A DNA stretch of 64,000 bases from Taxillus chinensis (GCA_023512835.1 CM042089.1:15261965-15325964); one strand, 5' to 3'. Shown: positions 22,581 through 34,950, counted from the first letter of the stretch. Notes: a model not told the origin generated them from the letters alone. Numbers and translations are program-made.

Positions 22581-24069
22581 TGATAACGTGCATTTATGCC
22601 GTTATCCTAGGCCTTATTTAGGGTATTTTAGAGTATGTTTTGTACCTAGTTGCATGATATTTTACACATATTTGCTCTAACCCCTAAGAAGACCCTGTTT
22701 GGTGTATAGTGGTACTTTTTGAGTGTTTTTGGCAGGTTTTGGAGCAACCTTTTCCCACACACCTTGGCTAGATCACTCCATACACTTAAGAGGAAGCTAT
22801 AGGAAGAAGATGGAAACAAAATGAAGGCAAAATCAAGGTGCACGTGAAAAGGCTTTCTCACGTAGATGCCTTCTACCACTCAAGAGGAAGCTTTGGAGCA
22901 AATTTGGGATGATTTGGAGCTGCACGTGAAAAGGGTCTTCTCACGTGCATTCTCGCGTGCAAGCATTTTTGAGCTCCAAATGATGTGTTTTGTTATTTTA
23001 ATCATTTGCCTCTAAAGAACTGGGGTCAAATTTGGTGTAGTTTGGGTGTTATTGAGTCTAGAACATTGAATAGTGTCACTAACCAAAACGACGTCGTTTT
23101 GGCTGCGACCACATTTATAATTAGGGCACATCTTTTGTAACCCTAAATTGGCCCACTAAATCCTATAAATAGGGGTCTTTGGAGGCATTGTAAATCATCT
23201 TGAGTGGGAGAATCTGATCTGAGTTCTGAAAAGAGCTATAGCCATTGCTAAAAGATCGGATTGTCCTTGGCAAGGAGTGATTTTGGGCGTGACGCCTGGA
23301 GTCTTTGGAGGCTGGAGTCCTGGTTCATCTTGGGGTCTTCCTTTATTGTCCTGGTACTGTCATCATGTTCTTTCTTGTAATTGTTATTGCTTTTGTCATG
23401 ATTATGGAGTAGTTTTATTAGTTTAGGGGAGCAATGTAGCCCCCAATAAATTGTATTCAGTTTGGTTATGGTTGTTCAATAAAATAGAATTCAGTTGTTG
23501 TTTAATTCACTTGATTGAATGAAAATGCCTAGTTTATGCATAATTAGGTAACCTTAGCCCTTGTCTAGGGTGGAATACTAGTGAATTAGATTTAATATTG
23601 TATGATGGACCAAGTCTGCAACTATTAGATTGGTTATCTACCTTGATCACTTTTATTCACATGGATCAAATGGGATAAAAGCCTTAAATCTATCTTAGCA
23701 TGGACCAAATGTAAGATAGGTAGGAGATAATCAACATGAACATGATCTAGAACATAAATCAAGAACAAGAGCCATAACCACACTATTACAATCGATTGGG
23801 TGGTAAACATTGTAACCCTAGATCCTTTATCACTGAAATTTCTATACCAATAGCTTGCCAACATTCTGATTTAATCATTTTTCGTTCAAACTATTTGTAC
23901 AACAAAAATCAATTGTCCAGACATAAAATCAACTTATTAGCTTAATGCTTGCTGCTTAACAGCATTAGCTACCTCCCTGTGGGTTCGACAACCGAAGTCT
24001 TAATACTCTATTTTATTACTTGACCAGTGCACTTGCTGCAAAACCTATAGACACAATTTATACGGGTCA
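22581..24069 (+). mobile_element. Tat/Athila-like gypsy solo LTR
   Basis: The 1489-bp unit is bounded by the perfect target duplication ATATG (22576-22580 and 24070-24074). It starts TGATAACGTGCATTT and ends CGGGTCA. The 3' part contains CCTGTGGGTTCGAC and CAGTGCACTTGCTGC, typical of Tat/Athila LTR ends. A perfect 20-bp palindrome lies at 23083-23102 and a TATA box TATAAATAGGGG at 23164-23175. A similar element is at 37780-39231. It splits Copia-1 gag from integrase. Confidence 0.85.
23083..23102. promoter_or_regulatory. Perfect ACGT palindrome upstream of an LTR TATA box
   Basis: CCAAAACGACGTCGTTTTGG is a perfect 20-bp inverted repeat, about 60 bp upstream of TATAAATAGGGG (23164). ACGT is the core bound by plant bZIP factors. 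Confidence 0.6.
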
Positions 24070-24074
24070 ATATG

Positions 24075-25140
24075 ATAACTTATATTTGTTTGATATAACT
24101 GCTTCTTATAATGAAACCTTGCATGTGGAATCAAAGGGTATTAAATGTAAATTAAGCGTAGATAATTCTGCCACATTATGACACAAACGATTAGGTCACA
24201 TCTCTAGAAATAGAGTTGAGCGACTTGTGTTTGATGGGATTTTAGATTTTCTTGATTTTACAAACTTTGATGATTGTATTGATTGTATCAATAGAAAACA
24301 GACCAAAATAAAAAATTAGGTGCTAGCATAACTACAGATGTCTTAGAATTAATACACATAGATATTTGTGGCTCATTCCCTATAACTTCTTAGAATGGCC
24401 AACAATATTTCATATCATTTATAGACGATTGTTTACGTTATGGGTACGTGGATCTTATTCATGAGAAATCACAGTCTTTGGATGTGTTTAAAATTTTTAA
24501 AGCTAAAGTTGAAAACCAACTCAACGAAAGAATAAAGTGCATGAGATCTGATCATGGTGGTGAATACTACAACAGATATGATGGTTCAGATGAACAATGT
24601 TCAAGCCCACAACGTCTAGACCCATTTGCCCAACTCCTAGAGGAATGTGGAATTATCCTACAATGCATCATGCTAGGATCGCCTAGCATAAATGGTGTAG
24701 CTGAAAGGTGAAATCGAACACTTAAAGATATGATAAGGAGCATAATTAGTCATTCCACCTTACCAAACTTACTCTGGGGAGAACCACTAAAGATAACAAC
24801 TTATATTCTAAATAAAGTCTCAACTAAAGCAACTACAAAAACATCTTATGAACTTCAAACAAGAAAAAAGGGTAGTTTAAAACATTCTTACATTTGAGGA
24901 TGTCCAAGTAAGGCAAGGCCTTATAAGCTATATGAAAAGAAATTGGAATCCAAAACAGTGAGTAGTTACTTTATTGGCTACTCTGAACAATCTAAGGGCT
25001 ATAAGTTTTATGATCTCACACTTCGGTCTATTCTTAAGACGGGAACTGTAACATTTTTTTAGGATGTTGAGTTTGGAAGGAGAAGTAAGGTTAAGAACAA
25101 TGTCTTTGAAGAGGAGTTAATCTCAATTCCCATTATCATT
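24075..25140 (+). pseudogene. Copia-1 integrase remnant
   Basis: The pre-integrase zinc-finger region is recognisable (LWHKRLGHIS, 24180 region), with CIDCI later. The integrase core follows with FIDDCLRYGY, MRSDHGGEY (second Asp region, 24541) and GVAER (24700), though the codon after GVAER is a stop. The usual PQQNG box is changed to SPSINGVAE. Stops near 24319, 24391, 24709 and 24897 break the frame. Confidence 0.78.
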
Positions 25141-25339
25141 TTTGATAATGTATAGGATTCTTTGCCTATCATTAATCAAGAAGCGAATTCAGATCCTCAA
25201 CTAGATAATGTTGATCAAAGCCTATTCATGAAGAACAAACTCAACAACCTTAAAATCTAGTGTCATTAAAGCGATCCATTAAAGAAATGAGAAATGCTAT
25301 TTCGAATGATTATGTTGTATTTCTCTTAGAACACTAGGA

Positions 25340-25548
25340 AATTATAGGAATGATGGAAAATGATCCAATAACTTTCATCAAACCATGCAAGGTTCCAATT
25401 TTCAAAAGTAATGATGCCAGGAATGAGGAATATAAGTCTATGCAAGACAATAAAGTTTGGGAACTTGTCCCATTATTGGAAGGTGCAAAGCCCATTAGTT
25501 GTAAAAGGATTTTTAAAACCAAAAGGGATTTGCAAGGTAATGTGGAGA
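25340..25548 (+). pseudogene. Copia-1 reverse transcriptase, N-terminal part
   Basis: The frame contains EEYKSMQDNKVWELVP and CKRIFKTKRD, the beginning of copia reverse transcriptase. It is cut at 25548 by the solo LTR; the protein resumes at 29109. Confidence 0.8.
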
Positions 25549-25906
25549 TGTAAAGACCTGTACCTATGTGAAGTTGAAGTTAGCCCCTGAATAAGAGTTG
25601 AGAATCTATTTGACAGCGTGGCCTTAGCATGAACGTTTTAAGTTATTATTATTATTATTAATATGATGATTTTAATATTTTGAGTTTACTATTAGTATGA
25701 TGTTAATATTATTAATATAATTATTTAAGTAGTATTTGCGTTATTATTATTATTATTAATGTTATGACTATTATTATTATTGACGCAATTATTGAATGCA
25801 AGTATTTTAATATTTAGGCTTTATTATTATAATAATGTTATTATTATCAATATAATTACTTTAATACTTTGGGTTAATTATTATAATGACTAATGTTATC
25901 ATTATT

Positions 25907-25938
<32 letters not shown>

Positions 25939-25985
25939 AAATATTATTATTAAATTTCATAATAAAAGAAATAATATATTGATAA

Positions 25986-25995
25986 GTATAAAAGG
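25986..25995 (+). promoter_or_regulatory. LTR TATA box
   Basis: GTATAAAAGG is followed by GGGTAGAAACCCTACG, also seen in reverse at 20140-20175 in the related LTR. Confidence 0.5.
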
Positions 25996-26400
25996 AGGGT
26001 CCTAGGGTAGAAACCCTACGTTCTATTCATTGCGCAGAGCTTGGTAGGGAAGAGTAGTGACTTTGAAGCCGTCGTGTTCTATCGATCCTTCGAAACTAGA
26101 TCTAGGAAGGTGATCCTTGATTCCTCGTTATCCTATCGGATGATCATGGACTGTTAGAGAAATACATGTTCGATTTTAATAGAATGTGAATATATATATG
26201 TATATATACATATATAATTAATGTTTGGTTATATATATATATATATATGTGCTCATTGACTCCTAGGCGGGATGGTGTTTGTCTTCCTTGCACCTATACC
26301 TGCTTGTCTGTCTCTATGTGTAATGCTTAGGCGGCTGATTATTTACCTTGCATGTTTGCTTCTATGTGGCCTATTTGGTTTTGGCGAAAAAAAAAATCAT

Positions 26401-27705
26401 TGTTGGATCAAACCCATAATTTGGATGATGTTGTTAAAGAAACCCTATGTAATTTGATTTGAGATGTTTCATGTTTATTCTATGCTTGCAGAAGATAAAA
26501 CCCTAAACTAGACTTACACTCAGAGAGCAAAGCGAAGGACAGGATATATAATCCTGATCCGAATTATCATGAGTGTCGTCAAACACTTGGTAAATAACCA
26601 AGTCTTCATTCAGAGTAAGGACCCTTCGTGCAGACTAATCACTTGATAAAATGACTAAGGAATCCGCGTCTTTATTCTTAATTGGACTAAGTCAATTTAT
26701 GCGGAATAAGAATCCGAGTCTACAACTCATACGGAATAAGAGAGATTTATTGCGGAGAAAGAAATTAAGTCTTCTACTCCAGCTGTCTAAGGAAAAGAAG
26801 ATACAGACTAAGGAATCCGAGTCTTTCATTCGAGCGGAGTAAAAAATGACTAGTGCGGAATAAGGACAACTAATGCGGAGTAAGGAATCCGAACCATTAC
26901 TCAAGCGGAGTAAGGAACTTATGCAGAGTAAGAAAGCGCTAATGCGGAATAAGGATTCCGTATATCTACTTTATGCGGAGTAAGGAAGCACTGACACGGA
27001 GTAAGGATTTCAGGACTTCATTTATGCAACAACTGACACCGAGTAAGGATCCGAGCTTCGTTGATACGGATTAAGGAAATTTACACCGGACTAAGAAGAC
27101 GCTACTTCAACTTATCCATACGACATTTATGTTATCAACTCGCTGTGTCCCGATGTAAGACAAACTCATTGAAGACCTAAACTGTCCTACACGTGGAACA
27201 CTTGGAGATGTGGATGCAGTCCCAAATGCAATTGGAATCAAGCGAAGTAATTCAATACACTTATGCTTCCAATATTTCAAGCTCCACATTCGTAGCAGTT
27301 ATAACAGAAGCATTTTCCGAGAAGAACTTAATGTTTACACAGTGCTTGGAAAATACAGTTCCAAGATAGATTCCTAGGATGTCTATATATATATATGAAG
27401 TATTGTATATCTAGAAGTGGGCATACATTGTAAGAACTGATACGCACGAGTACATATGCAAAATAGAGATAATCTAGCCAGTGTGTGTGTAACTTGTAAA
27501 AGAGAGTACTGTTGCAATCAGCTGTAATTGCTGTGCTTTTTATTGTAATTATCTTTAAATAATAAAACAAAATACTTCCACTATCTGGTTATCTTCCGCA
27601 CTGAATATTTCTTTTAACCAGAATTAGTGTTATGCCTGAGTGAGAAAAGAATTTTAATAAGAGCCTATTCACCCCCCCCCCCCCTCTAGGCTCCCAGGAC
27701 CAACA
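26401..27705 (+). mobile_element. Copia-type solo LTR rich in short repeats (copy 2)
   Basis: This 1305-bp unit is flanked by the perfect target duplication ATCAT (26396-26400 and 27706-27710). It starts TGTTGGATCAAACCC and ends CAGGACCAACA, perfect terminal inverted ends. It is the plus-strand relative of 2443-3783. About 26580-27100 carries many degenerate copies of GCGGAGTAAGGA. A 13-C tract lies at 27672-27684. Confidence 0.9.
26580..27100 (+). repeat. Array of degenerate GCGGAGTAAGGA motifs
   Basis: The motif GCGGA(G/A)TAAGGA or its near variants recurs more than ten times, often with AATCCGAGTC next to it. Spacing is 15-45 bp. It matches the reverse array at 3050-3560. Confidence 0.85.
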
Positions 27706-29108
27706 ATCATATACAAATGTAGCCTACAATTATTATTCATCTTTCTTTATATTCTATTATTAGTTATAATAATGCTTACACTAGGCTAGATAGCCTTATA
27801 TTCTGCATTAGACTGCCAGAGACAGTCTGATCTGCGATAAGGTTAGCCCTAGCTACATCATCAGGGGGCTCCTATATCGCCCTCATTGTGTCCAATAAGC
27901 GCCAGCCCACTAGGGTTGGCCCTCTTTTCCTTGACTTTAGGGGCTTGATGTTATTAGTTTTTATATATATATATATAATTAATATTATTTGGTCGATATT
28001 ATTTGTTATATATATATATATTATTCAAGTTTGATGTTACTAGTTTTAAATATTATAAATCTTGTTTGGGTTTGTTGGTATTAGCTTAATAATTTAAAGA
28101 TTTTTAGGCCGACATTGTTAGTCATTAATATAAATATTGTTTGAGCTTGATTTAGTTAGTTAATTAAATTAATATTGTTTAGGCTTGCTATTATTTGTTG
28201 GCGATATAATTGTCATTTGTGGCACATTATTTGTTGGTTTAGCAATTTAAATATATTGTATGTTATAATACTGATTTAATGGAATTATTATTTGTTAATT
28301 AAATGTGAGGACCCTCATATTTCTGGTTGTGAAGTTGGTTGTGGAATTGATTGGGTTAACCACACGCAGGTCCCTTATGTGTTAGTTATCTCAGGTCTCA
28401 TACGTGGCGGTTGTCATTAGGGACACCGCAGGTCCCACATATGGCTATCCGAGGGTGACTGGGATCCATGGAGTTAGTTGTGGGAATCCTATAAATGGCT
28501 GAGTTATTTTATAAATAGTTTTAATGATTTAAAGTTGATATATAACGTTGCATTTTATAATTAAATGTAAGCTCACTATGATGGAATAGGACACTACACT
28601 GGCACAAACATACATCAATCGTGTAGACTTAAGGTTTCATGTTTTAGGATGGTAGAGATGGAGATCACCTACTGAACATTCGTGCTCGCCCTGTTTTATT
28701 ACTATTTATTACAGGTTTCTATTGGGAGTAGCTGGTGGTGCCATACCGAAGCGGGTCGTGACATTTGGGTATAGGATTGACCCTATAGTTAGACTTGCTT
28801 ATTACTTATTATTTTATCATTTTATTTCCCGGACTTGGGCCCGTGGCAGTTGTATGAACTTTATTAGTGACACCTTGTTATGTTGATGTTATAGTGTTGG
28901 ATATTTGTGTAAGAGACATAAATGCATTGTTGTACTCTATTCATTAATTAAGTATTGTATTGAATTTCATTTGTAAGTACAATTCTACCCCTGTTGTAAT
29001 GTTGTACAGATTTGGGTCGGCCACTAACCCTTCGACCCTCAGGTGTGGGCGTGGAGATGTCGCGTTCCTAGTTCTGATTCTCCCAAAATTTTGGGGCATG
29101 ACAGGAGA

Positions 29109-30430
29109 GGTATAAGGCTTGTCTTTTAGCAAAAGGCTTTACTTAAAAGGAAAGAATTGACTTTAAAGAGGCTTTCTCTCTGGTTTTAACGAAAGACTCT
29201 TTTAGGACAACCATGACTCTTGTTGCACATTTTGAGCTTGAGCTTCATCAGTTGGATGTCAAAATAGCTTTTTCCAATGGTGACATTGATGAAATAATTC
29301 ATATGGTGCAACCAGAAAACGTTGAGTTGGGAGACCCAAAAATATGGTTTGCAAATTGACAGAATTTATCCATGGACTCAAACAGGCTTCTTGTTAGGAG
29401 TATCACAAGTTTCATTAAGTGATTATATTGTTTTGTTTTGAGATAAACACTATTGATAATTGTGTATATCAAAAATTCAGTAGGAGTAAACTTATGTTTT
29501 TGGTTTTATATGTTGATGACATACTGCTTGTCACAAATGATATAGACATGTTGCACGAAACCAAGAGGTTTCTATCAAATAATTTTGAAATAAAAGATCT
29601 TGGTGATACTTCTTTTGTATTAGGGATCCAAATACAACGAGATTGCTCTTGATGTATTCTTTGATTATCATAAAAGAGCTATATCAATAAACTTCTTAAA
29701 AGGTTTGGCATGCATAACAGTAAACCAGCTGACACCCCTGTAGCTAAAGGAGACAAATTTAGTCTCAATCAATGCCCTAAAACTATTCTTGAAATTAAGG
29801 AAATGCAAAACATTCCTTATGCATCTGTAGTATGGAGTCTAATGTATGCTAAGGTCTGTACGCATCCGAATATTGCATATATTATTGATATGTTAAGCAG
29901 ATATTTAAGTAACTTTAGTATAAATCATTAGAAAGCAGCCAATTGGGTTATGAGGTATTTACAAAAAAACAAAAGATTACATGCTCACATATATGAGATC
30001 GGGTCATTTGGAGATTATTGAATATTCCGACTTTGATTATGCTGGATGTTAAAATAGTAAAAGATCTACTTCAAGCTACTTATATTTATTGGATGGTGGC
30101 GCTATATCTTAGAGGAGTGTCAAACATGCATTAATGACTTTTTCCACCATGGAAGCAGAATTTGTAGCATGTTATGAGGCATCCAATTATGGAATATAAC
30201 TGCGAAATTTTGTCACTGGGTTGCGCATTCTGAAGGGCATAGAAATATCACTCAAACTATATTGTGACAATAAGTTTGTAGTATTATATTCTAATAATAA
30301 CAGGAGTTCTTTAAGGTCAAGGCATATTAACATTAAGTACCTAGTTGTCCCAAGGTTTTTCATGAGCACATTGCTCATATGGGTGTCATATTGTGTGAGG
30401 ATATCATGTTTTAGTGGAAGTTTGTATTAT
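29109..30430 (+). pseudogene. Copia-1 reverse transcriptase and RNase H, C-terminal part
   Basis: Segments in different frames show FKEAFSL, ELHQLDVKIAFSNGDIDE, the active-site box VLYVDDILLVTND (29503-29540, catalytic YVDD intact), KDLGDTSFVLGIQI, and RNase H-like YCDNKFVVLYSNN and HINIKYL. The end carries FHEHIAHMGV just before 30390, but a deletion joins it early to the RNase H segment (about 30345). Stops at 29358, 29649 and 29930 and frameshifts make it non-functional. Confidence 0.82.
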
Positions 30431-30737
30431 TTGGTGTTTTATTGCTCTATGTCTAGTTTTAGAGTTTTCATGTGCTTATGGATTTATGAATTTTTTGATT
30501 AAAAATAAAGTATTCAGTTTAGTACACTCTATTATATTATGTTAAGTTTTGATCTCAATAAGGAATTTAATAGGACTAGTTGGGAATTGACATATATAGA
30601 TCACACTACATGTAATTTCCATGCCACATATCCATAATTGATCTATGTTATTTAATTATAGTGTCATATGTGACCATTGATGGGTTTAGTCACGCTAAAT
30701 GTGGCGAAAATCGCTTTGATCCTATAATGTCATAATT

Positions 30738-32364
30738 TGTAAGGATTTTTCCGATATCGTGTCATGTGTGTTTGTTTTATGTTATTTTGTTTGTTGTATG
30801 TTATTCACATAATTATATGCATGTGCTTAGTTATTGATTAAGAGCACGTGCTAGTTTCGGTCTATGGTAGATATTGTATTAGCTCGGCGCTTGTGGGTTA
30901 ATAAATTTGTAGGATGGTTTGAGTGTCTCAGAATAAGTGTCAATAATTATATTCACGTGGGTGTGGGCTTGGTTAGATATCGAGGTCTATGACGTCTTAT
31001 GAGGATAGTTGTGACATTTGATTCAGTTGGCTTTTCGAGGACGAAAAGTTCTAAGGTGGGGAGGATGTAAGGATCCGTATGTGTTAGCATAACTTATAAT
31101 CTATATTTGATGGTAAGAAAGTTATTTTGAGAATGTGGCCATTAATACAATTATTTTAACTATATTTGGGCCTAATTTGAGGTCCAGAAGCCTTTAGGGG
31201 TTATTTAGTAATTTTTGGGAGTTAAATTGAGGGTTAATAAATGAAAAATAAACTTTAGGAGGGCTTTTTGGAAATTATTAAAGAGGAAGACGAATTTTAA
31301 TTAAAAATAGGGTTTTGGGGTTTTATTATTTATTATAACTTTGTTTTGAGAAACCTTAGCCGTCGGAGGAGAGTTCTTAGTGTTCTTCGCGTTCTTCATC
31401 GTTCTTCGCCGATTCTAGACCGTTCTTGCGAGTTTAATCCCTTCGGAAGGCAAGAGGTAGGTGATTCTTGATTCTTTGTTATTCTATTGCACGAACACAA
31501 ACTATTAGAATATATATATATATATATACATAAACGTTTGGATATGTATGTATTTATATAAATATATTCATTTACGTGTATATACATACGGCTGGGCGAT
31601 TGTCAGTGCGGCGTGATTAGACCGGTTCCGAATCCTTGGATGAGCTACTGCACCTATTATCCCTTTTATCATATTCTAATTAGTTATTATTAATTTCTAC
31701 CCGTACCAGGCCAGTTGGCCTGGTTTCTTCCGCGCGGCAGCAGCAACACACCAGGCTATTGAATAACAGCCTGGTTAGCGTCTCCATGACAGGAGGCGGC
31801 GGCCTATACGTTCCTGCCTCCACAATCCGTTCGATCCAATGTAGTACAAAGGTTTTGTTTTATTTTATTTAATTTTCTCTTAATCAAAAAAAAAGGGGGG
31901 CATATTTACATGCGTGGTTTCATGGCAGTGAAAGAAAAGGGGCATCTTTTTTTAGTGTCAGATTTTTTTTAAAAAAAAGGGGGCTTAATTGATTATGGGA
32001 ATTAAATCGTGCGTGTTAATAGTTAATAGTTGATACCATTCCAATAGCAAGGTCAAACAAGAATTATGATATTGTTAGTTTAATAATGAAAATAGTGCTT
32101 GAGTTTGATATTATAGTTTAATAATATGAAGTATTACTTGAAGCTTGATATTATTAATTTATCATCTAAAATATTGTCAGAGGTTTGACATTAATAGTTT
32201 GATATTAGAAACATTGTTTGTGGCTTGATATTTATAGTCTGACACTAGAAATATTGTTTGTATTTCAATGTTAGAAATTTGACATTTAAATGTTACTTGT
32301 ACGTAGCTTAATATTACTTAATTGATATTTAAGGTGTTGGATGTTTGATAAATATTTAGATATG

Positions 32365-32401
<37 letters not shown>

Positions 32402-33276
32402 TGTGGTTAGCGCCGGATTGATCAATTAAATATTTTGTAAGGCTGTTGTATTGAATTTTGACTGTTGGAATATTCTATTTATTGATTATATGTGGAATTG
32501 GTGGTGGAGTTCGTTGGGTTAACCACAGGTCCCACATAGGGCTGGTAAGAGGCCGCAGGTCCCTTATGTGGCTGGTTAATCGAGGTCCCATATGTGGCAG
32601 GTTGTCATTAGGGACACCACAGGTCCCACATATGGCTATCTAGTAATGACTGGGATCCTTGGAGCTGGATATGGGAATCTCCTGGATGGTTGGATTGTTT
32701 GGTGTGTACCCTTAATGAATGAAATGTAATGTGTGTGATATTATATTTTGTGATTGAATGTAAGCTTTTTATGATAAAGTAGGACATTATACTGGCACAA
32801 GCATACACCGATCATGTAGACTTAGGAATTCATGTTATAGGATGGTGAGGAGATGAAGATCACCTACTGGGCATTTGTGCTCACCCCTACTTTGTTGACA
32901 TCTTTCAGGTATCGACTCATCTGCTAGAGGCTGGTCCGAAGCTAATTTTTGTTTGTTTTTAAATTTTGTAATAACTTGGTTTATGGATTTTGTAAAACAT
33001 GATTGATTTTATTATTTGAATATCCGGACGAGGGTCCGTGGAAGTTGTATTGGAATTATAGCATGATTCTGTTATTAATAAATCATTTTCCTTAACTTCA
33101 TAGCATGTGGGAATGTACAGGAATACCCCTGATGTATGAATGTACAGGCTTATCTCGGACAGCACCCGATGTGTAGTCCATATCGGTGCTAGTTACCAAC
33201 CCCTTGACCCTTCGGGTGCGGGCATGGGGAAGTCACACTCTTAGTTCCGGTCCTTCCAGGATTTGGGGGCGTGACA
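30738..33276 (+). mobile_element. Extended gypsy solo LTR, plus orientation
   Basis: The 2539-bp unit has the perfect target duplication TAATT (30733-30737 and 33277-33281). It starts TGTAAGGATTTTTCC and ends GGGGGCGTGACA. Its first 330 bp matches the first 330 bp of the minus-strand copy (3948-20987) and includes TTTTCGAGGACGAAAAG and a polypurine tract AAGGTGGGGAGGA. An ordinary LTR start TGTAAGGATCCG follows at 31068. The rest is normal LTR sequence with the conserved 3' block at 33185-33276. It is inserted in the 3' untranslated part of Copia-1. Confidence 0.85.
31055..31067 (+). other. Polypurine tract embedded inside an LTR
   Basis: AAGGTGGGGAGGA is followed at once by TGTAAGGATCC, the same arrangement as the Tekay-like polypurine tract and 3' LTR start (6349-6361). 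Here both lie within a TSD-bounded solo LTR. Confidence 0.75.
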
Positions 33277-33387
33277 TAATTAATGGACGAGATTGTTTAG
33301 ATACCTTAAGGTTAAGATAATAACATTTTGGAGCTCATAAGGTTATGCACATTTGTATCACTACATATATGACTAAATGAGAGATTG

Positions 33388-33760
33388 TTGAAATAATTCC
33401 ATCATATGGGGCTAAATATGTAAATATTAAATGTGTTGTGTTATCTTTGGGAAAACCTAATTTAAAGAGATTTAAATATAATTCAAAATAAAGCTTAAGG
33501 GTATAATTGTCATGAGATTAATGTGTAGATGCCAAACTGTTATTTTTAATTTGATGAGGGGTCAAATTGAAAATAGCAAACACTATATATATGATGTTAT
33601 GGTCCCGATGTTACATGTCAGCTAATTAGGTTTGTATCCTTATTAACAGAGCTATTGAGAACTAGGATTTATAAGGGTCATGCTATTTTAGAATATTACA
33701 ACCCATTGACCTAACTCTAGCAATGAATTCAAGTACGTTTTTAATTTATTGTTTCAGATC
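33388..33760 (+). repeat. Probable 3' LTR of Copia-1
   Basis: After a purine-rich stretch (AATGAGAGAT) the sequence begins TGTTGAAATAATTCC, a plausible copia LTR start. The right border is not visible, and no partner LTR was found. Confidence 0.4.
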
Positions 33761-34950
33761 AAATGATCTTTAAGCAAATAAAGATCCTGCAGTTATTTAA
33801 ATTATTAAAAATTATGCTTTTAAAAGTATCATAGATTTTAAAAGCATTGGTAAGTATTTGGTAAATTGAAAATAAAATTGATGTAAAGATGTAAAAAGAC
33901 AAAAATATCCTTTAACAGAAAAAATAGTGAAAAAATTAACAAACATTAGGATGAAAGACTTGATGAAAAAGGGAAAGTTAGCAAATAAACAACTTTATTT
34001 TTATGTTGATGGAGAAATTAGATTGCAAGGACTAGTCTACGATGGTGGGCAAGATTATGGGGACGACATTGACCGACACTTAACATAGTAACGCGGAGGT
34101 GGAGGGGAAGGCTTTGTAGCAGTTATTATGACCATGGTCTGATCTCATGCCAAAGCATGTATTGAGATTTAGTTTCACGTGAGTAAAAATGAGATGGAAC
34201 TGAATCGATCTAGACAAAACCAACCACGAACAAGTTGGAATGTATTTCGATCCCCTTTTTGTATCTTCAAAATTGATTTATTTTTTAGTATACATGCTTT
34301 TAAATTTTTCAATGCTCGCCCTTCTCAGTGCTTATAAACACCATGACTTAGGAGGCAGCAAACCGTAGCGATCGGGTGGGGTGGGGGCGAAGAACTATGA
34401 CATACGTTTACGCTTTCAAATGATGAAGATGTATGTAATAATGTTGTCATTTTAAAATTTCCATGATTCTTAATAAAACAACTTTTAAAGTAATATTTAA
34501 ACTACCTCTACTTTTAATTATAAAAAATTTTTTTTTTTATAATTTATAAAATAATTTTTTATGTTTCTACTTATTTTTATAAACAGAAATAGTCTTTTAA
34601 AGCATTCCTAAACCGCCCAACCAATGTAAGCTCAAAGCATTACAACCTAATTAGGTTGATTCCACCAACCTAGTTTGCGCTGAAATTTTATGTTTATACG
34701 ATTTATCAAGTATTCATATTTTAACTATCAAAATAAACCTGTCAACAATTCACGTTTTACCTATCAAAAAACCTCTCTCCTAAAATATATCATGGCATTA
34801 TAAACACATTTTAAAAATGATTGTATTTAAATACAGTTGCATTTAATGACATTGGTTCTTTTTCTTATTATATTACATTATTGGATTTGTTCGCCGATGC
34901 TCTCCAAATGAAGTGAGAACAATTAAATGACAACTTCAATTAACATATTT
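33761..34950. other. Intergenic or promoter-side stretch, no feature seen
   Basis: AT-rich single-copy-looking DNA, with a G-rich patch at about 34372-34390. No coding region, repeat boundary or RNA gene could be recognised. It may include the upstream region of the gene whose 5' exon is proposed at 35.0 kb. Confidence 0.4.

Larger units (their letters stand above)
25549..29103 (+). mobile_element. Gypsy solo LTR (2.2 kb) with a nested copia solo LTR
   Basis: The unit is bounded by the perfect target duplication GGAGA (25544-25548 and 29104-29108). It starts TGTAAAGACCTGTACC and ends TTTTGGGGCATGACA. A TATA-like GTATAAAAGG lies at 25986-25995, and the leader resembles 20040-20170 in reverse. 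Removing the nested copia LTR (26401-27705) leaves about 2245 bp. It is related to the two extended LTRs but lacks their extra 330 bp at the start. It interrupts Copia-1 reverse transcriptase. Confidence 0.88.
20993..33760 (+). mobile_element. Copia-1, decayed Ty1/copia element with nested insertions
   Basis: After removal of four nested insertions, the plus-strand remains are in copia order: leader, gag (22007-22580), integrase (24075-25140), reverse transcriptase (25340-25548 continued at 29109) and RNase H (to about 30430). A 3' LTR-like start TGTTGAAATAATTCC lies at about 33388 after a purine-rich ATGAGAGAT. The leader probably continues leftward across the TSD-defined insertions at 3948-20987 and 2443-3783, so 2234-2442 and 3789-3942 would belong to it. 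I could not identify a 5' LTR. Every coding segment has stops. Confidence 0.75.
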
